This document shows positions 37,317 to 45,393 of a stretch of DNA of 64,000 nt, one piece after another. The stretch covers positions 2,852,001-2,916,000 of the forward strand of contig CP117875.1 of NCBI GenBank assembly GCA_028736075.1. The letters run 5' to 3'. The first letter of the stretch is position 1. Every line of letters starts with the position of its first letter. The DNA is from Chryseobacterium sp. KACC 21268. Lineage in GTDB: Bacteria; Bacteroidota; Bacteroidia; Flavobacteriales; Weeksellaceae. The translations under genes were made by a program, and so were the position numbers. Under the pieces are notes generated by a model. The model had not been told where the DNA came from. It worked only from the letters and a program-made list of their open reading frames with translations, and searched no databases.

Positions 37317-39017
37317 TTATTTAAGTGAAAAATGTTCTGCGATAGGTCCCAAAGCCAAAGCTGGGAAGAAAGACAGCGCAGCAACAAGTGCGATAACAGC
37401 GAAGACCATCAGTCCGAAAGTTGGCGTGTCGGTTTTCAATGTACCAGCACTTTCCGGGATATATTTTTTGGCAGCGAGACTTCCGGCAATGGCCACGGGA
37501 CCGATGATTGGAAGATATCTTGCCATCAACATAACGATTCCACAGGCGATATTCCAGAAAGGTGTGTTGTCTCCGAGACCTTCGAAACCACTTCCGTTGT
37601 TGGCACTTGATGATGTAAATTCGTACAGCATTTCGCTGAAGCCGTGAAAGCCAGGATTATTTAGCCAACTGGCGTAAGCTTCGGGGTTATTCGCATAAGT
37701 ATAACTTGCAATTGCAGTTCCTGCAAGGATCAAAAGTGGATGCAGAAGTGCGATGATCATTGCGATCTTCATTTCTCTGGCTTCAATCTTCTTACCCAGG
37801 AATTCCGGTGTTCTTCCAACCATCAAACCACTGATGAAAACGGCGAGAATGATGAAGATGTAGAAATTGAGGAATCCAACGCCAACACCGCCGTAGAAGC
37901 AATTGACCATCATCCCCAGCAATTGGTTCATTCCACTAATTGGCATAAAACTGTCGTGCATCGAATTGATACTTCCTGTGGAAATGACCGTCGTCGCAAT
38001 GCTCCAATAAGCAGAAGCTGCAGCACCGAAACGGACTTCTTTCCCTTCCATATTTCCCATCGATTGAGAAATTCCCATCTCGGAAATCGCAGGATTGCCA
38101 TTGACTTCGGAAACGACGGTCGGTATCATTAACATTAAAAATCCGATGGTCATCACGCCAAAAATCGTCCAGGAAAGTTTTCTTCTTTTGATAATAAATC
38201 CCATTGCAAATATCATAGCTAAAGGAATCAACATCTGAGTGACAATCTCAACAATGTTTGTAAAGTAATTCGGATTTTCTAGAGGATGTGCGGAATTAGG
38301 TCCGAAAAATCCACCACCGTTGGTTCCTAAATGTTTGATCGCCACAAATGCAGCGACTGGACCACGGCTAACTTCCACTTTATCACCTTGTAAATTGATG
38401 ATCGAATCCTTGCCCTCAAAAGTCATCGGCGTTCCGTTGAATGCTAATAATGAAGCAACAACAATTGCAATTGGAAATAAAATTCTGGTGCAACTTCTCA
38501 CAAAAAAGAAGTAGAAATTCCCCAATTTATCGGTCGTTCTTTCTTTCATTGCAAAAAATACGACAGCTGCGATCGCTATTCCGCATCCAGCGCTGATGAA
38601 CTGCCACAGCATCAAGGTTAATTGTCCGAGGTACGACATTCCTGTTTCGCCAGAATAATGCTGAAGATTGGTATTTGTAACAAAACTAACCGCCGTATTG
38701 AAAGCCAGATCACCGCTCATCGATGGATTGTTGTCCGGATTCATTGGGAGCCAGCTCATATTGGTGAGGACGAACATCGCGGCTAAAAACCATACAAGAT
38801 TGATGGTCAATAAGGCAATCAGATGTTGCTTCCAGGTCATTTCTTTTTCTGGGTCGATGCCTGCAATTTTGTAGAATAGTTTGTCTACAGGATTTAAAAG
38901 CTTGTCCAGCCAGGTTTTTTCGTTTCCGAAAATTTTTGAGATGTATCGGCCGAGCGGCAGTGCAACACCGACTGCGAGTGCGAACATCAGTATTATGCCT
39001 AATATTTCTGTATTCAT
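37317..39017 (-). CDS. kdpA: Potassium-transporting ATPase potassium-binding subunit A
   Basis: A 566-residue membrane protein with about ten helices, the channel-like subunit of KdpFABC. Selectivity-filter-like loops are visible: FNTAVSFVTNTNLQHYSGE near residue 108, HLGTNGGGFFGPNSAHPLENP near 229, and the later EFTSSSANNGSGFEGLG. These are the hallmark KdpA P-loops. It is 25 bp behind kdpF and 10 bp ahead of kdpB. The assignment is certain. Confidence 0.98.
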   Translation of the reverse strand: MNTEILGIILMFALAVGVALPLGRYISKIFGNEKTWLDKLLNPVDKLFYKIAGIDPEKEMTWKQHLIALLTINLVWFLAAMFVLTNMSWLPMNPDNNPSMSGDLAFNTAVSFVTNTNLQHYSGETGMSYLGQLTLMLWQFISAGCGIAIAAVVFFAMKERTTDKLGNFYFFFVRSCTRILFPIAIVVASLLAFNGTPMTFEGKDSIINLQGDKVEVSRGPVAAFVAIKHLGTNGGGFFGPNSAHPLENPNYFTNIVEIVTQMLIPLAMIFAMGFIIKRRKLSWTIFGVMTIGFLMLMIPTVVSEVNGNPAISEMGISQSMGNMEGKEVRFGAAASAYWSIATTVISTGSINSMHDSFMPISGMNQLLGMMVNCFYGGVGVGFLNFYIFIILAVFISGLMVGRTPEFLGKKIEAREMKIAMIIALLHPLLILAGTAIASYTYANNPEAYASWLNNPGFHGFSEMLYEFTSSSANNGSGFEGLGDNTPFWNIACGIVMLMARYLPIIGPVAIAGSLAAKKYIPESAGTLKTDTPTFGLMVFAVIALVAALSFFPALALGPIAEHFSLK

Positions 39018-39042
39018 TTTTTTAATTAATGTTTTTTGGATG

Positions 39043-39120
39043 TTAAAATTTCTCTGGATTTACCAAAACGTAGCACACGTAGGCGAAGACGCAAATGGCA
39101 ATAATGAATAGTAAAGTCAT
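39043..39120 (-). CDS. kdpF: Small subunit KdpF of the potassium pump
   Basis: A 25-residue single-span peptide beginning MTLLFIIAICVFAYVCY and ending VNPEKF. The hydrophobic helix followed by an N-P-E-K/R-F end is the KdpF pattern. It stabilises the KdpABC complex. It lies 25 bp upstream of kdpA in the same direction, exactly where kdpF belongs, and is too short for usual gene callers. Confidence 0.9.
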   Translation of the reverse strand: MTLLFIIAICVFAYVCYVLVNPEKF

Positions 39121-39206
39121 ATTGTTTCAAAGTATTTAGTGGTTAAGAAAACCTGACTTATAGCCAGATTGCTGATACAATTAATATTGATGTCATTTTT
39201 AATTGT

Positions 39207-39341
39207 TTAAAACGATTGTATAAATGCTGCAAAAATGAAGACGCCTAGAATAACAGCCACATTGATGACCAAGATTTGAAGGTTATGTTTTGCGTTTGAG
39301 GATTTCCATTTTTCCCAACTGCCTTTTTTTCTGATTCTCAT
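39207..39341 (-). CDS. 44-residue single-span membrane protein upstream of kdpF
   Basis: The frame starts MRIRKKGSWEKWKSSNAK, a strongly basic amphipathic N-terminus, followed by one hydrophobic helix (about residues 21-42) and ends FIQSF. By the positive-inside rule the N-terminus is cytoplasmic. It lies 86 bp before kdpF and 9 bp after the 119-residue gene, so it is part of the kdp transcript. I know no family. It may be an accessory small subunit or regulator of the pump; this is a position-based guess. Confidence 0.65.
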   Translation of the reverse strand: MRIRKKGSWEKWKSSNAKHNLQILVINVAVILGVFIFAAFIQSF

Positions 39342-39350
39342 ATCAATTTT

Positions 39351-39710
39351 TTACAAACCTGATTTATAAACCTGACGTAGATAAGCTTTTTGTAAGCCTA
39401 GTGGGATTTTTTCGAAAATGAGATTTTTGTACGCATTCTCACAGTTGAAAGTGATTCTGTCCAGAGAATAGATGAAAATAGATTCGACTGCATTTTTTAG
39501 AGTTTGATCGCCTTTTCTGTAGATTTCATTCATCTTGTTAAGACATTGTATCAGAACTTTTTTGTCTTTTTTGAGGATGAGTTTCTGGATCTGCTTTGTG
39601 AAAACATTGATGACCATAAAGGAATTTTGGGTCTTGTAGGTTTCTTCGAATTCCTGTGTTGCTTCTGGAGCCACTTTGATGATCTCCTGTATTGCTTCTA
39701 TGTGATTCAT
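39351..39710 (-). CDS. Unknown 119-residue protein heading the kdp operon
   Basis: Predicted soluble, mostly helical, with no signal or membrane segment. It has several Lys-rich stretches (KQIQKLILKKDKKVL) and an NCENAYKNLIFEKIPLGLQKAYLRQ end. No family was recognised with confidence. It is the first gene of the operon leading into the 44-aa membrane protein, kdpF and kdpABC, all on the minus strand, and the terminator of the sigma-54 regulator gene lies about 110 bp upstream. A role in potassium homeostasis is inferred from this placement only. Several GG-N10 pairs in the gap upstream resemble parts of sigma-54 promoters but none has a full -12 element. Confidence 0.75.
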   Translation of the reverse strand: MNHIEAIQEIIKVAPEATQEFEETYKTQNSFMVINVFTKQIQKLILKKDKKVLIQCLNKMNEIYRKGDQTLKNAVESIFIYSLDRITFNCENAYKNLIFEKIPLGLQKAYLRQVYKSGL

Positions 39711-39816
39711 TTTAGTAATTGTTTTGAATCACTAATGCCAATAAATATTCCCACAAGAAAACAAATCTTATAACCCACAAACAATCAATCAGTTAAAATC
39801 AAAGTAAAGATTCTAG

Positions 39817-39849
39817 TCAAAAAAAAAGCCTATCAAAATGATAGGCTTT
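39817..39849 (-). terminator. Terminator after the sigma-54 response regulator
   Basis: An 11-bp stem AAAGCCTATCA/TGATAGGCTTT with a 3-nt loop is followed on the minus strand by a run of T. It separates the regulator gene from the kdp operon, so the two are independent transcripts. Confidence 0.88.
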
Positions 39850-39869
39850 TTCTCAATATGGTAATGATT

Positions 39870-41216
39870 TTATAAAATCTTGTATTCTTCAATCTTGCGA
39901 TAAAGTGTGGCAATGCCAATTTCTAACAGTCGTGCTGCTTCTGCTTTGTTTCCTTTGGTGTAATTTAAAGTTTTCTGGATTTGAATTTTCTCTGCGCTGG
40001 CAAGCGAAAACGCCGACAGACTTTTGTTATCGGAAACGTTGGAATTTACATTTTGAAAATCCGACGGAAGTGAAATCAATTCCAATTCCGAATTGTCTGT
40101 GAGAATCACACTTCTTTCTATCACATTCCGAAGTTCGCGGATGTTGCCTTTCCAATGATGTTGCTTGAGTGCATTAAGACATTCTTGGCTGATTGAATTA
40201 ATTTTCTTTCCAGTTTTAATAGAGAATGTTTTCAGAAAGTAGTGCGCCAATTCTTCAATATCAGAAACCCTTTCCCGAAGCGATGGCAGGGAAATATTAA
40301 AGATATTAATCCTGTAATAAAGATCTTCGCGGAAGTTTCCAGCTTCGATCTCCTTCTCCAAATCTCGGTTTGTGGCTGCGATAATTCTGACATTGATCTT
40401 AGTCACTTTGTTGTCGCCAACTTTCAAAAATTCACCTGACTCCAGAACACGAAGCAGTTTTGCCTGCAGATCAAGCGGCATCTCTCCTATCTCATCCAGG
40501 AAAACAGTTCCATTGTTAGCCTCTTCGAAAATTCCTTTGGAATCCTTGATGGCTCCTGTAAAAGCACCAGCTTTGTGCCCAAACAATTCGTTTTCCAGTA
40601 ATTCTTTGCTGAATGCCGAGCAGTTTATCGCTACAAAATTCTGTTTGCTCCGGTTGCTCGCATTATGGATCGCTTGCGAAAAAACCTCTTTTCCTGTTCC
40701 AGTTTCGCCGGTCAATAGAACTGTAGCGTCCGTAACAGCTACTTTTTTCCCGGAATCTATTGCAAATCTTATCGGTTTTGATTTTCCAAAGATTGTATCA
40801 AAAGAATACTTTTTGCTCAGTTGTTTTTCCAATTGAAAGACGCGTTTGTTTAATGCAACCTTCTCTATGGCTTTGTAAACCAACGGGATAATTTTGTTGT
40901 TATCATCGCCTTTTGTAATGTAATCAAAAGCGCCATTTTTTATGGCCTGCACGCCATCTGGAATGTTTCCGAAAGCCGTGAGTAAGACGACTTCCAGCGA
41001 TGGATATTTTTCTTTGATGAATTTGGAAAAATCGACTCCACTGCCGTCTGGAAGTTTGACGTCACAGATCACGACATCGATATCAGAAATCTCCAGTCTT
41101 TTTTTTCCGTTTTTGAGATCGGAAGCCTGGAAAACTTCAAAGCCTTCCAAACTGATAATCCTGGAAAGTAAGGTTCTGATCTTTTCCTCGTCGTCGATGA
41201 TTAGAATTTTATTCAT
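39870..41216 (-). CDS. NtrC-family sigma-54-dependent response regulator
   Basis: A 448-residue regulator with three domains. The receiver (about 1-118) has the acidic pair IIDDEE and phosphoacceptor D52 in ICDVKLP. The AAA+ domain (about 135-365) has GETGTGKE (Walker A), the GAFTGA loop that contacts sigma-54, and the GTVFLDEIGEMP Walker B region. The C-terminal Fis-type helix-turn-helix contains GNKAEAARLLEIG. The start at 41216 was preferred over an in-frame ATG at 41237 because a TAnnTTTG box covers 41235-41242, putting transcription start downstream of the longer alternative. It lies directly upstream of the kdp operon in the same direction and no KdpE is encoded nearby, so it may replace KdpE. 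No dedicated kinase is adjacent except the one at the end of kdp. Confidence 0.94.
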   Translation of the reverse strand: MNKILIIDDEEKIRTLLSRIISLEGFEVFQASDLKNGKKRLEISDIDVVICDVKLPDGSGVDFSKFIKEKYPSLEVVLLTAFGNIPDGVQAIKNGAFDYITKGDDNNKIIPLVYKAIEKVALNKRVFQLEKQLSKKYSFDTIFGKSKPIRFAIDSGKKVAVTDATVLLTGETGTGKEVFSQAIHNASNRSKQNFVAINCSAFSKELLENELFGHKAGAFTGAIKDSKGIFEEANNGTVFLDEIGEMPLDLQAKLLRVLESGEFLKVGDNKVTKINVRIIAATNRDLEKEIEAGNFREDLYYRINIFNISLPSLRERVSDIEELAHYFLKTFSIKTGKKINSISQECLNALKQHHWKGNIRELRNVIERSVILTDNSELELISLPSDFQNVNSNVSDNKSLSAFSLASAEKIQIQKTLNYTKGNKAEAARLLEIGIATLYRKIEEYKIL

Positions 41217-41234
41217 TCTACAAAGAATTTTTTG

Positions 41235-41242
41235 CAAAGATA
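41235..41242 (-). promoter_or_regulatory. Promoter -7 box of the sigma-54 regulator gene
   Basis: TATCTTTG on the minus strand is an exact TAnnTTTG match, 18 bp upstream of the chosen ATG at 41216. It decides the start codon of that gene. Confidence 0.55.
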
Positions 41243-41467
41243 AATATTAATAAATCCGTGATATGAATAAATCTTTCAGAAATAATTCCTTTTAAATTTG
41301 GAGAATTTTTCAAATGAAGTCATCGAAACTTGTTAAAATTATTTTCGACAGTACGCTTAAACCTGATGTCAAAATTGGATAGAATGTCATCTAATTATTT
41401 TGAAGGAAAGTTTGAGACGAATTTTCAGTGACATTACGTCACTTAAATTTTATCTAGAGTTAAGGAA

Positions 41468-41493
41468 ATAAAAAAACCCAGCAAAAGCTGGGT
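41468..41493 (-). terminator. Terminator downstream of aspartate kinase
   Basis: A 6-bp GC-rich stem CCCAGC/GCTGGG with a TTTT loop is followed by seven T on the minus strand. It lies about 150 bp beyond the aspartate kinase stop. The stretch between holds no gene; the rest of the 41243-41644 gap shows nothing else recognisable. Confidence 0.82.
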
Positions 41494-41644
41494 AAAAACT
41501 AATAACCATGAAAACTCAAATTAAACTTGAGAATCGCTTCAATAGGAAGCAATAAGTAAGCCACAGTATCCTAAAACTATCTTAACAAATGTTATATTAT
41601 GTTAAATTTGACAGACTTTGTTTCTGATCTGCTTTAGATTTAAT

Positions 41645-42967
41645 TTAAAACAATCGATTATGTAACGATCTAAGAGCTTCTATCTTGTAGGTAGATGGGA
41701 CTAATAAAGAAATATTGTTTTCACTTCCACCATACGAGATCATCCTTATTGGAATATGTTTGACAGCTTCAGAAACAATTGTTGCATAACCGTGATTTTT
41801 TTTATTAAAATCTCCTACAATACAAATGATGCAATGATCAGTGTCTGTATCAACAGTACTAAAAAGTTCCAGTTCTTTCAAAATTTCAGGCAGGTAGGTA
41901 ACTTGATCTACAGTGAGGGAAACCGCCACTTCGGAAGTCGTAATCATATCTATTGGCGTTTTGAATCTTTCAAAGACTTCAAAAACTTTCCTTAGAAAAC
42001 CATAGGCCATCAACATTCTGGAAGACTGGATTCGAATCGCGGTAATCCCATCTTTTGCAGCTACTGCCACTATTTTATTGCGGTTGGTCACTTCCGATGA
42101 TATCAAAGTTCCCAGTGCAGTGGGATTCATTGTATCCAACAATCGGACGGGGACATTATATTTTCTTGCGGGAAAAACACTCTGTGGATGCAGGATTTTG
42201 GCACCGAAGTATGACAATTCAGCAGCTTCATCAAAACTCAGATTGGCGATTGGATTTGTATTGAGAACATGTCTTGGATCATTATTATGAAACCCATCGA
42301 TATCTGTCCAGATTTGTATCTCCTCTACCTGTAATGCAGCGCCTAAAAGTGATGCTGTATAATCGGATCCTCCCCTTTTCAAATTATCTATTTCTCCCCG
42401 AGAATTACGACAGATGTATCCTTGCGTGATGAACAATTTTTCATCATCATATTTTTCAAACTCAGCAGAAAAATTTGTTCTTATGTAGTCTATTATTGGT
42501 TCATCGTCTTCATCAATCCTCATAAAATCCAACGCAGATAGAAGAACAGAAGAAATACCTTTTTCCTTCAGATGCAAATGAAAAAGTGTTGTGGAAAGAA
42601 TCTCACCTTGAGCTAAAATCACTCGCTCTTCTGTTGCAGTAAACTGATTTTCATCCCCAAACTGATAAAGAAGATGAAATATCACGCCAATAAAATTCTG
42701 CGCTTCTGAAATTCCGGTTTCAGTTTTAAAGAGTTGATTGACAAATTTTTTGTAGTGATCGTAAAGTACATCAATATGTTTTCGGGCTAAATCGTTTTGT
42801 TTGTTGAGAAACAGTTCGGAAATCTTCACAAGCTCATTGGTAGTTCCAGAGACAGCGGACAAGACAACCAAGTGCTTATCTGCTGTCTGAGATTCAATAA
42901 TTGGTAATAACTGCTCGATTCTTTCCGGGCTTCCAACAGATGTCCCTCCAAATTTTAATACTTTCAT
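41645..42967 (-). CDS. lysC: Aspartate kinase (monofunctional)
   Basis: Phosphorylates aspartate, the first step to lysine, threonine, methionine and diaminopimelate. It has 440 residues: an amino-acid kinase domain with KVLKFGGTSVGSPERI at the start, GRGEIDNLKRGGSDYTA-like loop near residue 205 (RGGSDYTASLLGAAL), and EIQIWTDIDGFHNNDPR. Two C-terminal ACT regulatory regions follow (about 300-440). No homoserine dehydrogenase is fused, unlike ThrA. The gene is preceded by a leader peptide and terminator on the same strand, which predicts attenuation by an end product. Which amino acid inhibits the enzyme itself cannot be read from the sequence; lysC is the natural symbol given the leader. Confidence 0.93.
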   Translation of the reverse strand: MKVLKFGGTSVGSPERIEQLLPIIESQTADKHLVVLSAVSGTTNELVKISELFLNKQNDLARKHIDVLYDHYKKFVNQLFKTETGISEAQNFIGVIFHLLYQFGDENQFTATEERVILAQGEILSTTLFHLHLKEKGISSVLLSALDFMRIDEDDEPIIDYIRTNFSAEFEKYDDEKLFITQGYICRNSRGEIDNLKRGGSDYTASLLGAALQVEEIQIWTDIDGFHNNDPRHVLNTNPIANLSFDEAAELSYFGAKILHPQSVFPARKYNVPVRLLDTMNPTALGTLISSEVTNRNKIVAVAAKDGITAIRIQSSRMLMAYGFLRKVFEVFERFKTPIDMITTSEVAVSLTVDQVTYLPEILKELELFSTVDTDTDHCIICIVGDFNKKNHGYATIVSEAVKHIPIRMISYGGSENNISLLVPSTYKIEALRSLHNRLF

Positions 42968-42995
42968 AGTAGATTTAAATTGTTAATAATTAATT

Positions 42996-43027
42996 AAAAA
43001 AAAAGAGCTTGTCGTGATGACAAGCTC
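42996..43027 (-). terminator. Attenuator terminator in the aspartate kinase leader
   Basis: A perfect 9-bp stem GAGCTTGTC/GACAAGCTC with a 5-nt loop is followed by a run of nine T, 28 bp before the aspartate kinase ATG. The next gene upstream (amidohydrolase) is divergent, so no other minus-strand transcript needs a terminator here. It must act inside the aspartate kinase leader. Confidence 0.85.
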
Positions 43028-43061
43028 CTGTATATTTTGATTCTAACCAAAGGAAAATGAC

Positions 43062-43118
43062 TCACGACGTTCGACGTAAGTACTGTTTCTTTGCTTTTTT
43101 TAGGTTAGATAATATCAT
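43062..43118 (-). CDS. Putative leader peptide of aspartate kinase
   Basis: An 18-codon frame reading MILSNLKKAKKQYLRRTS then stop. Four of its 18 residues are Lys in two adjacent pairs (codons AAA AAA GCA AAG AAA), followed by Arg-Arg-Thr-Ser. It starts about 19 bp after a TAnnTTTG box and ends 35 bp before the attenuator stem. Its last codons lie in an imperfect hairpin (43061-43080, stem CTTACG/CGTGAG on the minus strand). This is the arrangement of classical translation-coupled attenuation, with lysine (possibly also threonine or charged tRNA-Arg) as candidate signal. Confidence 0.6.
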   Translation of the reverse strand: MILSNLKKAKKQYLRRTS

Positions 43119-43136
43119 TTTTCTTTTTTTGCTGGG

Positions 43137-43144
43137 CAAATATA
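43137..43144 (-). promoter_or_regulatory. Promoter -7 box of the aspartate kinase leader
   Basis: TATATTTG on the minus strand is an exact TAnnTTTG match, 18 bp upstream of the leader peptide ATG and about 170 bp upstream of the aspartate kinase ATG. Confidence 0.55.
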
Positions 43145-43281
43145 CAAATTTTGATGAATTGTGGTAAAAAAATATTGAACCATTAGTAAAATCATAATAT
43201 AGAATGCTACATATTTATAATTTTTTATAATTTGTACACGGGATGTGATAAATCATACATCTGTGGCTTTTTTCTTCTTTC

Positions 43282-43289
43282 TAATTTTG
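43282..43289 (+). promoter_or_regulatory. Promoter -7 box of the amidohydrolase gene
   Basis: TAATTTTG fits TAnnTTTG and is 15 bp upstream of the ATG at 43305. It lies inside the longer alternative frame from 43245, arguing against that start. Confidence 0.45.
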
Positions 43290-43304
43290 TATCAAATAAT
43301 TGAT

Positions 43305-44636
43305 ATGAAAATATTAAACCAGATATCACGCAAAGATTTTCTTAGAAATTCTGCTCTAGCAATGGCTGGTCTCACTTTAACTCCCAATATTATGATGGCA
43401 ACTTCTGTTTTTAACGATGAAACTATTTCAACAAATCCAAAATTGATTTTAAAAAATGTTCGATTGGAAGCTGGTTTTGAATACGAAGAAAATGAAGTGA
43501 TCGCTACAAAAACAGATTTGTTTCTCATCGAAATTGAAAATGGAAAGATTGTAAAAATATCTCCTAACAATGCCAATGCAAAAGCCATAGATGCAAAAGG
43601 ATTTCTGATGCTTCCTGCTTTTAAAGATATGCACATCCACTTGGATAAAACTTTCTACGGTGAGAGATGGCAAGCTGTGAGGAAAAGAAAAGGCGGTGTA
43701 AAAGGAATGATTGAGCTGGAAGAAAAACTGATGCCCGAACTGCTGAAAACTTCTACTCAGAAAGCCGAAAAAATGATTGAGCTGCTTCATTCCAAAGGCA
43801 CTTCATTTGCCAGAGGTCACGTGAACATTGAGCCGACTTCTAAATTAGACTCGTTGAAAAATCTTCAGGTGGCTTTAGAAAACAAGAAAAAGACTTTCGA
43901 TGCAGAGCTGGTCGCTTTTCCACAGCACGGTGTTTTTTATAAAAATTCTGTCCCCTATCTTAAAGAAGCTGCAACAATGGATATTGATTTCATTGGTGGC
44001 GTAGATCCATACACGCTGGATGGATCGATTGAGAAGACCATCGATTTCACTGTACAATTGGCATTGGATCATCAAAAAGGAATTGATATTCATTTGCACG
44101 AAACTGGAGAATCCGGCTTGATAACCGTAGAATACTTAATTGATAAAGTCAATGAAAATCCTGCTTTGAAGGGGAAGACTTTCCTAAGTCATTGTTTTGT
44201 TTTAGGTAAATTGGAGAAAAATCGACAAGAAGAGATCGCAGAAAAATTAGGAAACGCCCAAGTTGGGATTGTCTCCACAATTCCTTTTGGAAATCTCGTA
44301 ATGCCACTTCCGACATTACAAAAACGAGGCGTCACCGTTTACACGGGCAATGACAGCATTGTAGATCATTGGAATACATTTGGCACCGGAAGCGTTTTGG
44401 AAAAAGCCAACCTTTACGCTCAACTTTACGGCCAGTCCACTGAATTTCAGTTGTCGAGATGTTTAAAATTAGCAACCGCAAATCTTCTTCCATTGGATGA
44501 TCAAGGAAAACAACAATGGCCAAAAGCTGGAGACAATGCCAATTTGGTCTTTCTTGACGCCAGTTGTTCAGCAGAGGCTGTTTCCAGAATATCAGATGTG
44601 AAATCATTAATTCATAGCGGTAACATCGTATTTTAA
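43305..44636 (+). CDS. Exported amidohydrolase, cytosine-deaminase-like
   Basis: A 443-residue metal-dependent hydrolase. The N-terminus MKILNQISRKDFLRNSALAMAGL looks like a Tat-type signal although the twin Arg is RK, so periplasmic location is likely but not certain. After a small beta domain, FKDMHIHLDKTFYGERW carries the HxH metal site. Further ligands lie in RGHVNIEP, DIHLHETGE (His) and SHCFVLG (His), and the last Asp is in TGNDSIVDHW. This order is that of the CodA/atrazine-hydrolase-like branch. Its substrate is probably a cyclic amidine or pyrimidine-like compound; a cytosine deaminase proper would be cytoplasmic. It heads a plus-strand group with an ankyrin lipoprotein and AraC regulator. 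Confidence 0.85.
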   Translation: MKILNQISRKDFLRNSALAMAGLTLTPNIMMATSVFNDETISTNPKLILKNVRLEAGFEYEENEVIATKTDLFLIEIENGKIVKISPNNANAKAIDAKGFLMLPAFKDMHIHLDKTFYGERWQAVRKRKGGVKGMIELEEKLMPELLKTSTQKAEKMIELLHSKGTSFARGHVNIEPTSKLDSLKNLQVALENKKKTFDAELVAFPQHGVFYKNSVPYLKEAATMDIDFIGGVDPYTLDGSIEKTIDFTVQLALDHQKGIDIHLHETGESGLITVEYLIDKVNENPALKGKTFLSHCFVLGKLEKNRQEEIAEKLGNAQVGIVSTIPFGNLVMPLPTLQKRGVTVYTGNDSIVDHWNTFGTGSVLEKANLYAQLYGQSTEFQLSRCLKLATANLLPLDDQGKQQWPKAGDNANLVFLDASCSAEAVSRISDVKSLIHSGNIVF

Positions 44637-44652
44637 ATTAAATCAAAAATCT

Positions 44653-45321
44653 ATGAAAATTATATTTTTTCTACTCGCATTTTGCAGTGCCAGTGCCTGC
44701 GAAAAGAGCACAGTTCAAAATTCAAAAATAAATAGAATGCAACAGGAAAACTTGGTGAGTCTGGTAATGAAAAATGACATTTCAAATGTAAAAACAGCTT
44801 TAGACAAAGGTGCTGACGTCAATACGAAAGATCAGAATGGCAGATCTCTACTACTTCTCGCGGTGATTGGCAAGCAAACAGAAATGGCGAAACTTCTAGT
44901 AAGTCATAAAGCAGATGTGAATCTTCAAGACTCACAAAACGATAGTCCGTTTTTGTATGCGGGAGCCAGCGGACAAACCGAAATGGTAAAACTATTCCTG
45001 CAAAACGGAGCCAGATTCGATGTGTTTAACCGCTACAACGGAACTGCTTTGATTCCTGCCTGCGAAAGAGGCCACGTAGAAACCGTGAAGATCTTAGCAA
45101 ATACAAAAGGCTTCCCAATCAATCACGTCAACAGACTGGGTTGGACAGCTCTTATGGAAGCCGTTGTTTTGGGTGATGGAAGCGCAAAATATCAGGAGAT
45201 CATCAAGATTTTGAAAACAGCAGGTGCAGATTTGAATATTCCTGACAAAGATGGAGTCACAGCTTTACAACATTCAAGATCGTTAGGATTCAAAGAAATT
45301 GTCGCGATACTGGAATCTTAA
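44653..45321 (+). CDS. Ankyrin-repeat lipoprotein
   Basis: A 222-residue protein with a signal peptide ending in an atypical lipobox ASAC (C16), so probably lipid-anchored in the envelope. Five ankyrin repeats follow, each with recognisable DxxGxxxLxxA or GADVN-type turns: about 35-65 (ALDKGADVNTKDQNGRSLL), 68-98 (KADVNLQDSQNDSPFL), 101-131, 134-168 and 178-222 (AGADLNIPDKDGVTAL). Ankyrin repeats mediate protein binding; the partner is unknown. It starts 16 bp after the amidohydrolase stop and so may be its companion. Confidence 0.85.
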   Translation: MKIIFFLLAFCSASACEKSTVQNSKINRMQQENLVSLVMKNDISNVKTALDKGADVNTKDQNGRSLLLLAVIGKQTEMAKLLVSHKADVNLQDSQNDSPFLYAGASGQTEMVKLFLQNGARFDVFNRYNGTALIPACERGHVETVKILANTKGFPINHVNRLGWTALMEAVVLGDGSAKYQEIIKILKTAGADLNIPDKDGVTALQHSRSLGFKEIVAILES

Positions 45322-45393
45322 AAAATTTGAAATTTTATTCGGAATGGTTTTTCTGTTTTAAATTTTACTAATTTTAAGCGAAAATCATTCAGG

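Noticed and set aside
39721-39815. Sigma-54 promoter candidates upstream of the kdp operon (TTGGCA followed by TTCA, and two GG-N10 pairs)
   Set aside because: None has both a full -24 TGGC and a -12 TTGC. Given the NtrC neighbour the idea is attractive, but the sequence support is too weak to list as a feature.
41511-41561. Tiny plus-strand frame beginning MKTQIKLENRF
   Set aside because: 16 codons, antisense downstream of the aspartate kinase, no promoter or downstream gene it could lead.
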